This document shows positions 17,240-24,111 of a DNA stretch of 24,111 bases, piece by piece. The stretch comes from Synergistaceae bacterium UBA5560 (GTDB lineage: Bacteria; Synergistota; Synergistia; Synergistales; Aminiphilaceae). Below the pieces are notes generated by a model. The model was not told the origin of the DNA, searched no databases, and saw nothing but the letters and a program-made list of their open reading frames with translations. Position 1 is the stretch's first letter. Each line of letters opens with the position of its first letter. The stretch covers positions 16,367 to 40,477 of the forward strand of contig DIMS01000026.1 in NCBI GenBank assembly GCA_002425685.1. The letters are read 5' to 3'. The translations under genes were made by a program, and so were the position numbers.

Positions 17240-17813
17240 CTCGGATGAGAAATTCCTTTCCCTTGACCAGGTAGTCCATTCCGGACCAGACGGTGAGAAT
17301 CATGGCAATCCACATGGCGGCGAGACCGCCGGGGAGGTTGAAGATCATGAGGCTGATGGCGACGATCTGGCTCACCGTCTTCGCCTTGCCGCCGCCGGAG
17401 GCAGCGATGACCACGCCCTCCGCGGCGGCGAGCATGCGCAGTCCGGTGACAATGAATTCCCTGGACACGATGACCACCACGATCCACGAGGGAAGGCGCT
17501 GCAGTTCCACGAGAGCCACCAGCGCCGCCGTGACGAGTATTTTGTCCGCCAGGGGGTCGATGAACTTCCCCAGATTCGTGACAATCCCTTTTTTTCTCGC
17601 GATGTATCCGTCCGCCGTGTCGGTGAGCGCCGCGGCGATGAAGACGATGCCCGCGAGAAGATCGCCGTAGCTCACGTCCACGCCGAGGGCGTCGAGAGAC
17701 GTGACCTGCACGTTGATCTTCATGGTAAGGAAGACCATCACCAGGGGTGCGAGAAACACCCTGGAGAGGCTCAGCAGATTCGGCAGATTCAGTGCGTTGC
17801 CGGAAAACGCCAT
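17235..17813 (-). CDS. pgsA: CDP-diacylglycerol-glycerol-3-phosphate 3-phosphatidyltransferase
   Basis: The 192-residue membrane enzyme makes phosphatidylglycerophosphate from CDP-diacylglycerol and glycerol-3-phosphate, the first committed step to phosphatidylglycerol and cardiolipin. The CDP-alcohol phosphotransferase motif is complete: D65, D68, G69, A72, R73, G82, D86, D90 in DTADGYIARKK followed by GKFIDPLAD. The N-terminus NLPNLLSLSRVFLAPLVM is typical of PgsA, and four or more membrane segments follow. The start is the ATG at 17813, with GAGGAGG upstream. It lies 13 bases after livF and before the M20 gene, an unusual place for a phospholipid gene. Another CDP-alcohol transferase is less likely given the N-terminus. 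Confidence 0.93.
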   Translation of the reverse strand: MAFSGNALNLPNLLSLSRVFLAPLVMVFLTMKINVQVTSLDALGVDVSYGDLLAGIVFIAAALTDTADGYIARKKGIVTNLGKFIDPLADKILVTAALVALVELQRLPSWIVVVIVSREFIVTGLRMLAAAEGVVIAASGGGKAKTVSQIVAISLMIFNLPGGLAAMWIAMILTVWSGMDYLVKGKEFLIRA

Positions 17814-17826
17814 TGTGTTCTCCTCC

Positions 17827-18531
17827 TCATCCTCCCAGGTAGGCCTCGCGCACCCTGGGATCGGCGATGAGCTGCTCCCCCGTTCCTTCGAGAACGACGC
17901 TCCCGACTTCGAGAACATAGGCGTATTGGGCGATCTTGAGTGCCGCGTAGGCGTTCTGCTCCACCAGGAGCACCGTCTTGCCCTCGCCATTGATGGCGGC
18001 GATGATCTCGAAGACTTCGCGGACCAGAAGCGGTGCGAGCCCCAGAGAGGGTTCGTCCATCATGATGAGTTCTGGTCTGCTCATGAGCGCCCGCCCAAGG
18101 GCGAGCATCTGCTGTTCGCCTCCGGAAAGCGTCCCGCCCTTCTGCCAGGCGCGCTCACGAAGGCGGGGAAACAGTTCGAAGACCCAATCCATGTCGGAGC
18201 GGATATTCGCCGCGTCCGTCCTCGCGTAGGCACCCAGTTTCAGGTTCTCCTCCACGCTGAGTTGCGGAAAGATGCGTCGCCCCTCGGGAACCATGGCGAT
18301 TCCGGCGCGGACAATGTGCTCCGGCGAACGATGGAGAATGTCCTCCTCTTTGTAGAGGATTCTCCCCTTCTTTTGACGCACGAGCCCTGCAATGGCCCGA
18401 AGAGTGCTGCTCTTTCCCGCGCCGTTGGCGCCGATAAGCGTGACGATCTTCCCCTGGGGGACCTCGATGGAAATACCCTTGATGGCGTGAATGCCCCCGT
18501 AATGGACGTGCAGTTCCTCAACGCTAAGCAT
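17827..18531 (-). CDS. livF: Branched-chain-type amino-acid ABC transporter ATPase LivF
   Basis: The 234-residue ATPase starts MLSVEELHVHYGGIHAIKGIS. It has Walker A GANGAGKSS (34-42), the Q-loop region VPEGRRIFPQLSVEENL, signature LSGGEQQ (135-141), Walker B LIMMDEP (155-161) and the late VEQN. VPEGRRIFP and the C-terminal ADPRVREAYLGG are hallmarks of LivF. It pairs with LivG to power LivH/LivM. Its start overlaps the end of livG by eight bases, with GAGGAGG upstream. Confidence 0.95.
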   Translation of the reverse strand: MLSVEELHVHYGGIHAIKGISIEVPQGKIVTLIGANGAGKSSTLRAIAGLVRQKKGRILYKEEDILHRSPEHIVRAGIAMVPEGRRIFPQLSVEENLKLGAYARTDAANIRSDMDWVFELFPRLRERAWQKGGTLSGGEQQMLALGRALMSRPELIMMDEPSLGLAPLLVREVFEIIAAINGEGKTVLLVEQNAYAALKIAQYAYVLEVGSVVLEGTGEQLIADPRVREAYLGG

Positions 18532-19309
18532 GGACGGGGGCCTCCTCTCCGAGATAGGCTTCGATGACCTTCGGATTGGACCGAATGGCCGTGGGCTCTC
18601 CCTCGGCGATGCAGACGCCGTAGTCGAGAACCCAGATGTGCTCGCACACGCCCATGACAACTTTCATGTCATGCTCAATGAGAAGGATCGTGAGGGAGAA
18701 ACGGTCCCGGATGTTCCGGATGAACGCCATGAGCGCTTCGGATTCCTGAGGGTTCATGCCCGCCGCAGGCTCGTCCAGGAGAAGGAACCGGGGGTTCGTG
18801 GCAAGGGCCCGGGCGATCTCCAGGCGGCGCTGCGCCCCGTAGGGAAGGCTGTCCGCCTGCTCCATGGCGAGTTGGGAAAGCCCCACCGCGTCAAGCAGAG
18901 AAAGCGAATACTCCCGGAGATTCTGCTCTTCCCGAATCGCCGAGGGAAGTCCCATGGCTTTTCCCCACCATGGCGAGGTCTGACGGACATGACCGGCGAT
19001 CATCACGTTCTGCAGCACCGTCTCGTTCTTGAAGAGGCGGATGTTCTGAAACGTGCGGGCGATCCCCCTCGCGCAAACCTTGTGCGGCGGCAGGCCGGTA
19101 ATGTCCGCCCCCTGAAAGAGCACCTGTCCCTCTGTGGGAACGTAGAATCCCGTGATCATGTTGAAACAGGTGGTCTTGCCCGCACCGTTGGGCCCGATGA
19201 GTCCCACGATGTGTCCTTCCTCGACGCAGGCGGAGAACTTCTGCACGGCGGTGAGGCCGCCGAAACGCATGGTGAGATTCTTCGTCTCCAGTACGACGCC
19301 GTTGCTCAC
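18524..19309 (-). CDS. livG: Branched-chain-type amino-acid ABC transporter ATPase LivG
   Basis: The 261-residue protein has Walker A GPNGAGKTT (39-47), the LivG-specific RTFQNIRLFKNETVLQNV, a signature of the variant form LPYGAQRR (155-162), Walker B FLLLDEP (175-181), the AAGMNPQE D-loop region and IEHDM. The YGAQ signature instead of SGGQ is normal for LivG. The start is GTG, overlapping the livM stop as GTGA, with GGAGGTGA upstream. It forms the ATPase pair with LivF on the inner face of the cytoplasmic membrane. Confidence 0.95.
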   Translation of the reverse strand: MSNGVVLETKNLTMRFGGLTAVQKFSACVEEGHIVGLIGPNGAGKTTCFNMITGFYVPTEGQVLFQGADITGLPPHKVCARGIARTFQNIRLFKNETVLQNVMIAGHVRQTSPWWGKAMGLPSAIREEQNLREYSLSLLDAVGLSQLAMEQADSLPYGAQRRLEIARALATNPRFLLLDEPAAGMNPQESEALMAFIRNIRDRFSLTILLIEHDMKVVMGVCEHIWVLDYGVCIAEGEPTAIRSNPKVIEAYLGEEAPVHA

Positions 19310-20352
19310 CGCGCTTCACCTCCCCTGGTTCTGCCGCGGAACAGCATGTCCCAGCTCCATTCCCGCATGCCCATGATGCCTTCTCTGCGGAAAAGAATGA
19401 TGCAGAGAAGCGCGAGAGAGAAGACCACCATGCGCATTCCCGGCACGCCGGGTATCGTAAAGCCACCAATGGTGACGGGGTTTTCCACGAAACGCAACCA
19501 TTCCAAGAGCACCGTGATGACCGCCCCGGAAAGCACCGAACCGGTAATGGACCCGAGACCACCGGCCACGACGATCATGAGAACGTTGAAGGTGAGCATG
19601 AAGGTGAACATCTTCGGGTCGATGGTGGTGAGAAGGCTCGCGAGAAGGGCGCCGCCGATGCCGGCGAAGAATCCCCCCACGGTGAAGGAGATGACCTTGT
19701 ACTTGAAGACATCGATTCCCATCGCCTTGGCGGCAACTTCGTCGTCCCGGATGGCCTTGAGGACATTTCCCGTATTGCTCTGCACAAGACGGGCGATGAA
19801 GATCACCGCCAGAGCGCACCAGCCGTAGGTCCACCAGAGATTCGCGTAGGAAGGGATGCCCTTGAGCCCGAGGGCACCGTTCGTGATGGGTACGATGTTG
19901 TTCGCCACCACCCGGATGATCTCCGCGAATCCGAGTGTGGCGATGCCGAGGTAATCGCCGCCGAGCCGCAGCACGGGAACGGAAATGAGGATGGCGAAGA
20001 GGGCCGCCGCGAGTCCTCCCAAGAGAACCGCAACGAAGAAGGGGGCCTGCAGAACCGAGAGGGGCCATATCAGGGGCTTGAGAATGTAGATCGTCTGTTT
20101 CTGCGCCTGGGGAAGGATCAGAAGGGAGCTGACGTAGGCCCCCACGGCCATGAAACCCGCGTGTCCGAGAGAGAACATACCCGTGAATCCGTAGATCAGG
20201 TTCAGGCTCAGAGCGAGAATGGTGTTGATGGCGATGAGATTGAGCACCTGCACCACGTAGCGATCGAACGTGCGATCCACCCACAGAAGCAGTGCCGCTC
20301 CAGCAGCAAGGAGCAGGAGGTTGCACAGCGCGTTTCTCGTCGTCCGTTTCAT
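19306..20352 (-). CDS. livM: Branched-chain-type amino-acid ABC transporter permease LivM
   Basis: The 348-residue permease has about eight to ten membrane segments. The conserved SLNLIYGFTGMFSLGHAGFMAVGAY near residues 49-73, LRLGGDYLGIATLGFAEIIR and the EAA-like coupling segment KAIRDDEVAAKAMGIDVFKYK place it in LivM. The ATG overlaps the livH stop by one base (TGATG), so translation is coupled. It forms the membrane channel with LivH. Extra N-terminal residues in the longer open frame are antisense-like noise and were left out. Confidence 0.94.
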   Translation of the reverse strand: MKRTTRNALCNLLLLAAGAALLLWVDRTFDRYVVQVLNLIAINTILALSLNLIYGFTGMFSLGHAGFMAVGAYVSSLLILPQAQKQTIYILKPLIWPLSVLQAPFFVAVLLGGLAAALFAILISVPVLRLGGDYLGIATLGFAEIIRVVANNIVPITNGALGLKGIPSYANLWWTYGWCALAVIFIARLVQSNTGNVLKAIRDDEVAAKAMGIDVFKYKVISFTVGGFFAGIGGALLASLLTTIDPKMFTFMLTFNVLMIVVAGGLGSITGSVLSGAVITVLLEWLRFVENPVTIGGFTIPGVPGMRMVVFSLALLCIILFRREGIMGMREWSWDMLFRGRTRGGEAR

Positions 20353-21245
20353 CAGACCTTTTCCTCCAGCTTCTCGCCCATCAGCCCCGTGGGCTTGACG
20401 AGCAGGATGATGATGAGCAGCACGAACGCGAAGGCATCCTTGTACCCTGAAAGGGCGGGAAGAAAGGCGACGATCATGATCTCGATGAACCCCAGGAGCA
20501 ATCCCCCGACCATGGCTCCCTGGATGGAGCCGATGCCCCCCAGCACGGCAGCGATGAACGCTTTGAACCCGGGGAAACTCCCCATGAGAGGGTGTACCTG
20601 GGGATAACGAAGAGCCCACATGATGCCCGACGCGGCAGCCAGGGCCGACCCCAACCCGAAGGTGAGGGCGATGATCTTGTCCACGGAGACTCCCATGAGA
20701 CGGGTGGTTTCGATGTCCTTGGAAATGGCCCGCATGGCGAGTCCAGGTTTCGTCTTGTTGACGATCCAGAGCAGCCCCAGCACGAGAACGAAGGAAATGG
20801 TGGGAACGACCAACGTCAGGGGCAGAATGCGCACCGCTCCGAACTGCATGATTCCCGTGAGGATCTTGGGCTGCTGTACGGGACGAGGAATGCCCGTGAA
20901 CAGCACGATGGCCAGGTTCTGGATGAAGAAGGAGACGCCGATGGAACTGATGAGCGCGGAAATGCGTGGTGCGTCACGCAACGGGCGATAGGCGATGCGG
21001 TCCACGAGAATTCCGGCGAAGGAGCTGGCTGCAACGGCCAGGAGCACTGCGGGGAGCCAGGGCAGTTTGAACGCGATGGTACCGAAGAAGACGAAATAGG
21101 CCCCGAGCATGAAGATGTCCCCGTGGGCAAAGTTGATGAGCCGAAGGATACCGTACACCATGGTGTACCCGATGGCGATGAGAGAGTAGAGGCTTCCGAG
21201 AGTCAGGGCGTTGAAAAAATGCTGTACGAACATGGCAAGGCTCAT
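20352..21245 (-). CDS. livH: Branched-chain-type amino-acid ABC transporter permease LivH
   Basis: The 297-residue permease starts with a short segment followed by FFNALTLGSLYSLIAIGYTMVYGILRLINFAHGD, the LivH hallmark. It also has RIAYRPLR, the coupling loop MRAISKDIETTRLMGVSVDKII and GIGSIQGAMVGGLLLGFIE. About eight membrane segments are visible. GGGGGAG precedes the ATG. It follows livJ by 97 bases, a gap that holds a strong hairpin. Confidence 0.95.
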   Translation of the reverse strand: MSLAMFVQHFFNALTLGSLYSLIAIGYTMVYGILRLINFAHGDIFMLGAYFVFFGTIAFKLPWLPAVLLAVAASSFAGILVDRIAYRPLRDAPRISALISSIGVSFFIQNLAIVLFTGIPRPVQQPKILTGIMQFGAVRILPLTLVVPTISFVLVLGLLWIVNKTKPGLAMRAISKDIETTRLMGVSVDKIIALTFGLGSALAAASGIMWALRYPQVHPLMGSFPGFKAFIAAVLGGIGSIQGAMVGGLLLGFIEIMIVAFLPALSGYKDAFAFVLLIIILLVKPTGLMGEKLEEKV

Positions 21246-21266
21246 ACGAGCTCCCCCTTGTTACAG

Positions 21267-21300
21267 AAAGAGAGAGGGGGAGGGAACTCCCCCTCTCTTT
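21267..21300 (-). terminator. Intercistronic hairpin between livJ and livH
   Basis: A 12-bp perfect stem (21271-21282 with 21287-21298), extendable to 14 bp with a two-base bulge, and a four-base loop. On the minus strand it is followed by TTTCTGTAAC, so the T-tract is short. It could be an attenuator or an mRNA 3' stabiliser that keeps livJ product above the permeases. Confidence 0.6.
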
Positions 21301-21342
21301 GCGACCGGGACCTGCTCTGCCCGGGCAGGTGCGAAGGAGCGC

Positions 21343-22476
21343 CTACAGATTGGGCATGACCGTGCCGACGAAGACCTGCTTGCCGCCCTCGATCTTCTTG
21401 ATGCCCACGGGTTTCTCCGCATCGTGCGTGGCATTCATGGTGGTGCTTCCCGTCACGCCGGGGAAGTCCTTCGTCTCGGCGAGAGCTTTCGTGACCGCCT
21501 CGGGGTCGGCGGAGCCGGCGCGCTTCATGGCGTCGATGACGAGCATGTAGGAATCATACCCGAGAGCGCTGTTCGCGTTGGAATCCTTGTCGGGATACTT
21601 CGCCTTCCAGGCCTCGGTAAACTGGGCCTGAAGCTCGCTCATCTCCGGCATGGAGGGATCGTAGGGGAACGTGGTGAAGGCAAAGCCTTCGATGGCCTCT
21701 CCGCCGATCTTCACCATCTCGGGATTGTCCATGGCGTCGCCGCCCATGATCATGAACTTGGCTCCCAGTTCCTTTGCCTGCTTGATGATGATGGCCCCCT
21801 CGGCAAAGTAGGAGGGAATGAAGAGCACGTCGGGATTCTTGCTGATGATCTCCGTGAGCTGAGCCGTAAAATCCTGGTCTCCGGACTGGTAGTTCAGCGT
21901 GGTGACGAGTTCGCCACCAAGCTTCTTGAACTGATCCTCGAAGAACTTACCGAGGCCCACGCAGTAGTCGGAAGCGACGTCCAGGAGCATGGCGGCCTTC
22001 TTGGAACCATTGTCGAAGACGTACTGGGCAGCGGCGGCACCCTGGAAGGGGTCGATGAAGCAGGCCCGGAAGTAGTACTTCTTGCCCTGAGTCACGAGAG
22101 GATTCGTGCAGGAGGTTCCCATAACGGGGATACCCGCCTTCTCGGAGATTTCGCCGCCCGCCATGGCGAGGGAGGAGCCGTAGGTACCGATGACGGCGTG
22201 GACCTTTTCCTTCTCGATGAGACGCTGCATCGCGTTGGCCGCTTCCACCTTGTCGGACTTGTTGTCGATGACGATGAGCTCGACCTTCTTTCCGAGCACC
22301 TCGGGAACGGCCTCGTGAGCCATTTTCACGCCGTCGAGTTCGAGCTGGCCGCCGAAAGCCATCTGCCCCGTCAGGGGAAGATAGACACCGATGCGGATCA
22401 CATCCTCGCTCGCAAATGCCGCTCCAGCCATAATGCACACGAGCAATACACCAAGAATCAATCTGCCGTACTTCAT
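21343..22476 (-). CDS. livJ: Branched-chain-type amino-acid ABC transporter substrate-binding protein
   Basis: The 377-residue protein has a Sec signal peptide (KYGRLILGVLLVCIMAGAAFA, cut near residue 23) with no proper lipobox, so a free periplasmic protein is expected, consistent with a diderm cell. The mature part has IRIGVYLPLTGQMAFGGQ, VHAVIGTYGSSLAMA, GIPVMGTSCTNPLVTQ and YYFRACFIDPFQGAAAA, the type I periplasmic fold of the LivJ family. Its ligand may be a branched-chain or another hydrophobic or aromatic amino acid; sequence alone does not settle this. The start at 22476 has AGGAGGGG seven bases upstream. It is the first gene of the uptake operon, with a strong promoter. Confidence 0.92.
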   Translation of the reverse strand: MKYGRLILGVLLVCIMAGAAFASEDVIRIGVYLPLTGQMAFGGQLELDGVKMAHEAVPEVLGKKVELIVIDNKSDKVEAANAMQRLIEKEKVHAVIGTYGSSLAMAGGEISEKAGIPVMGTSCTNPLVTQGKKYYFRACFIDPFQGAAAAQYVFDNGSKKAAMLLDVASDYCVGLGKFFEDQFKKLGGELVTTLNYQSGDQDFTAQLTEIISKNPDVLFIPSYFAEGAIIIKQAKELGAKFMIMGGDAMDNPEMVKIGGEAIEGFAFTTFPYDPSMPEMSELQAQFTEAWKAKYPDKDSNANSALGYDSYMLVIDAMKRAGSADPEAVTKALAETKDFPGVTGSTTMNATHDAEKPVGIKKIEGGKQVFVGTVMPNL

Positions 22477-22525
22477 GAACGCACCCCTCCTCATCTGTTT
22501 TGGCCGTCTCCGACCCTTCCCCTGG

Positions 22526-22554
22526 ATTATACGCCATGCGTTCCGTCCTGTGAA
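22526..22554 (-). promoter_or_regulatory. Sigma-70-type promoter of the livJ operon
   Basis: TTCACA (22554-22549) and a perfect TATAAT (22531-22526) are 17 bases apart on the minus strand. A short inverted repeat CGTTC/GAACG (22540-22544 and 22552-22556) overlaps the -35 box and spacer and might be an operator. Confidence 0.8.
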
Positions 22555-22591
22555 CGGGAATTACACGCAAGACATTCGACAACTCCGACGG

Positions 22592-23260
22592 TCATCCACT
22601 GATGTTGACACCGGGAAGGGCTTCCCGAAGGCATTCCGGAGATGGCTCCGGAAAGAGCGCAAGGTTCGCGTCAAGGATTTCCGTCCTCCGGAAACGCTGC
22701 ACGATCCAGCGCGGATCATCCTCCAGCTGGTTTCGAACCCCAACCAGATCCTCCAGCGAAAGAAGCGCCGGAACGAAGGTCGTCCGAAACACCACATCGA
22801 GGGCAGCTCGCCGCAACAGCTCCCAGGAGCGGATCACGGCCCCCTCGTCCACGGAGACACCGCACACGCGGGAATACTTTCTCCAGGGAGCTTTCACGTC
22901 CATGGCGACTCCCGCGAGAAGCTCCTCCTCGAGAAGTGTCTCCAGAATCTCCGGGTTCGATCCGTTCGTATCGAGGCGGACAGGAAGTCCCGTGGCAACC
23001 CGCAGTTCCCGGAGAAAGCCTGGAAGTCCGGACTGCATCGTGGGCTCCCCGCCGGAAAGGACGATGCCGTCGAGAAAGGTGCGTCGCTCGGAAAGGCGGG
23101 CGAACACCTCCTCCGCAGGAATCGGCTTCGCCTTTTCCAGCACGAGATCCGGATTGTGGCAATAGGGGCAGCGGAACGGACACCCCAGTGTGAAGAGGAC
23201 GGCCGTCACCCGCCCTTTCCAGTCGAGGAACGAGGCGGGGAGATACCCTCCGATCCGCAC
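22592..23260 (-). CDS. nrdG: Anaerobic ribonucleoside-triphosphate reductase activating protein
   Basis: This 222-residue radical SAM enzyme makes the glycyl radical in NrdD. The 4Fe-4S cluster Cys are C27, C31 and C34 in CPFRCPYC, followed by HNPDLV; LSGGEPTMQ is the SAM-binding GGE motif, and LDTNGSNPE and AMDVKAPW follow. The first residues (GGYLPASFLDWKGRVTAVLFT) match the longer NrdG type found in many anaerobes. The start is GTG, six bases after the nrdD stop, with AAAGG overlapping that stop region. No terminator is obvious before the livJ promoter. Confidence 0.93.
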   Translation of the reverse strand: MRIGGYLPASFLDWKGRVTAVLFTLGCPFRCPYCHNPDLVLEKAKPIPAEEVFARLSERRTFLDGIVLSGGEPTMQSGLPGFLRELRVATGLPVRLDTNGSNPEILETLLEEELLAGVAMDVKAPWRKYSRVCGVSVDEGAVIRSWELLRRAALDVVFRTTFVPALLSLEDLVGVRNQLEDDPRWIVQRFRRTEILDANLALFPEPSPECLREALPGVNISG

Positions 23261-23266
23261 GGACCT

Positions 23267-24111
23267 TTATGCCCCCACGGGAGTCCTGCGACGATCCCGC
23301 AGTTCCGCCCGTTTTCCCGCGTTCCACGAGGACGTGCGGGTGAAGTAGCCGGTGATCCGGGTGATACCGTCCACGGAAGAAGAGCCGCAGAAAGAACAGC
23401 ACTCCTTCAACCCCCGGACCACTCTCCCGCACTCGTTACAGACAGTGAACTCCGGACTGAAGGCAACCTGGGCGCTTTCGGTTCCGTCGAAGGTCTTTCG
23501 AACGAAGGATGCCAGCGCGCCCGGATCGGGGCGGTGTTCCCCCATCCAGACGTGGGTGATGGCTCCCGCGTTGATCATGGGGTGAAACCGCCCTTCCTCC
23601 AGAACACGGGTGATCGGATCCATCGGGAGTTCGTAGGGAAAATGGGTACTGTTGGTGTAGTACACGTCACCTTTCGCCGGATTTCCCCGTACCGTTCCTG
23701 CGGCAAGCTCCGCAAAATCACGCAGATCGAGGCGGGCCATGCGGTGGGCGGTACTTTCCGCGGGGGTCTGCTCCAGGACGATCTTCAATCCGTATCTTTC
23801 GGCAAGCTGGTCGCACTTGAGCTGCATGTAGCGGACCACCGCCAGGCCGAGTTCCATGGCCTCGGGAGCCTCGTGAAGCTCCTTGCCCGTGAGGAAACGC
23901 ACCATTTCGTTCACTCCCAGGATCCCCACGAGGAAAGCGCTCTTGCGCAAGCGCAGGTAGGATTCTCCATCATGACCGACGCAGAGAACCGCCAGAGGCC
24001 CCTTTGCGCCGAGGGCGAGAATCTCCTCGACGAAACGACGCTTCTGGAGGTGTGCCTTGCCCGCAAGCTCCATCACCTCGTCCAGAAGACCGAAGAGGAG
24101 CGTCGCGTCTC
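23267..24111 (-). CDS. nrdD: Anaerobic (class III) ribonucleoside-triphosphate reductase, partial (N-terminus off the right edge)
   Basis: The frame is open to the right edge, giving about 281 C-terminal residues, beginning DATLLFGLLDEVMELAGKAHLQKR. NrdD reduces NTPs to dNTPs using a glycyl radical and works only without oxygen. Visible: GILGVNEMVRFLTGKELHE, the segment YYTNSTHFPYELPMDP, two CxxC pairs for the structural zinc (CNECG, then CCSFCG), and the C-terminal glycyl-radical region RITGYFTRTSSWNAGKRAEL where the Gly of TGY should carry the radical. The catalytic half lies outside the window. It is directly followed by its activase nrdG. Confidence 0.95.
   Translation of the reverse strand, partial: DATLLFGLLDEVMELAGKAHLQKRRFVEEILALGAKGPLAVLCVGHDGESYLRLRKSAFLVGILGVNEMVRFLTGKELHEAPEAMELGLAVVRYMQLKCDQLAERYGLKIVLEQTPAESTAHRMARLDLRDFAELAAGTVRGNPAKGDVYYTNSTHFPYELPMDPITRVLEEGRFHPMINAGAITHVWMGEHRPDPGALASFVRKTFDGTESAQVAFSPEFTVCNECGRVVRGLKECCSFCGSSSVDGITRITGYFTRTSSWNAGKRAELRDRRRTPVGA

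Noticed and set aside
22408..22476. LivJ as a lipoprotein
   Set aside because: The only Cys in the signal region is preceded by L-L-V, which does not fit a lipobox; an AFA cleavage site further on fits a normal signal peptide.

Overview
The window reads as chromosomal DNA of a GC-rich, diderm, strictly anaerobic, amino-acid-fermenting bacterium. The most likely phylum is Synergistota. This is inferred from the combination of an oxygen-sensitive class III ribonucleotide reductase with its activase, a tryptophanase, a branched-chain-type amino-acid ABC importer with an M20 hydrolase, and type II secretion pseudopilins. No rRNA or other taxonomic marker was available to confirm it. All 21 genes lie on the minus strand, so transcription runs from right (24111) to left (1). 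There is no tRNA, rRNA, CRISPR array, insertion sequence or phage gene that I can see. No gene-free stretch exceeds 300 bases; the longest is the 293-base tnaA-secA spacer (14101-14393), which holds a terminator, a promoter and a leader.

In transcription order the layout is: (1) the 3' part of nrdD followed by nrdG (24111-22592); (2) a strong promoter, then livJ, a hairpin, livH, livM, livG, livF, pgsA and an M20 peptidase-family gene (22554-15959), closely packed with short gaps or overlaps; (3) tnaA with its own promoter and a textbook Rho-independent terminator (15918-14278); (4) secA, whose -35 box uses the T-tract end of the tnaA terminator, then a DUF3857/transglutaminase-like exported protein, argS and a DivIC/FtsB-like gene (14279-7717); (5) a promoter inside the end of the divIC-like gene, an mRNA leader fitting the S6:S18 autoregulatory motif, then rpsF, ssb, rpsR, a hairpin, a DUF2232 membrane protein, rplI and dnaB (7425-3429); (6) a Noc-like ParB-family gene followed at 12 bases by pseudopilin genes gspJ and gspK and the start of a gspL-like gene that runs off the left edge (3390-1).

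Functionally, units 1-3 support anaerobic growth on amino acids: dNTP synthesis without oxygen, amino-acid uptake, a possible peptide or acyl-amino-acid hydrolase, and tryptophan cleavage to indole, pyruvate and ammonia. Units 4-6 are housekeeping: protein export, arginyl-tRNA charging, division, ribosomal proteins, replication, nucleoid management and a secretion/pilus-like machine. I do not see an obviously new defence or mobile system. The most unusual points are the Noc-like gene heading a pseudopilin operon, the phospholipid synthase gene inside the amino-acid uptake operon, and several compact regulatory sites in the spacers.
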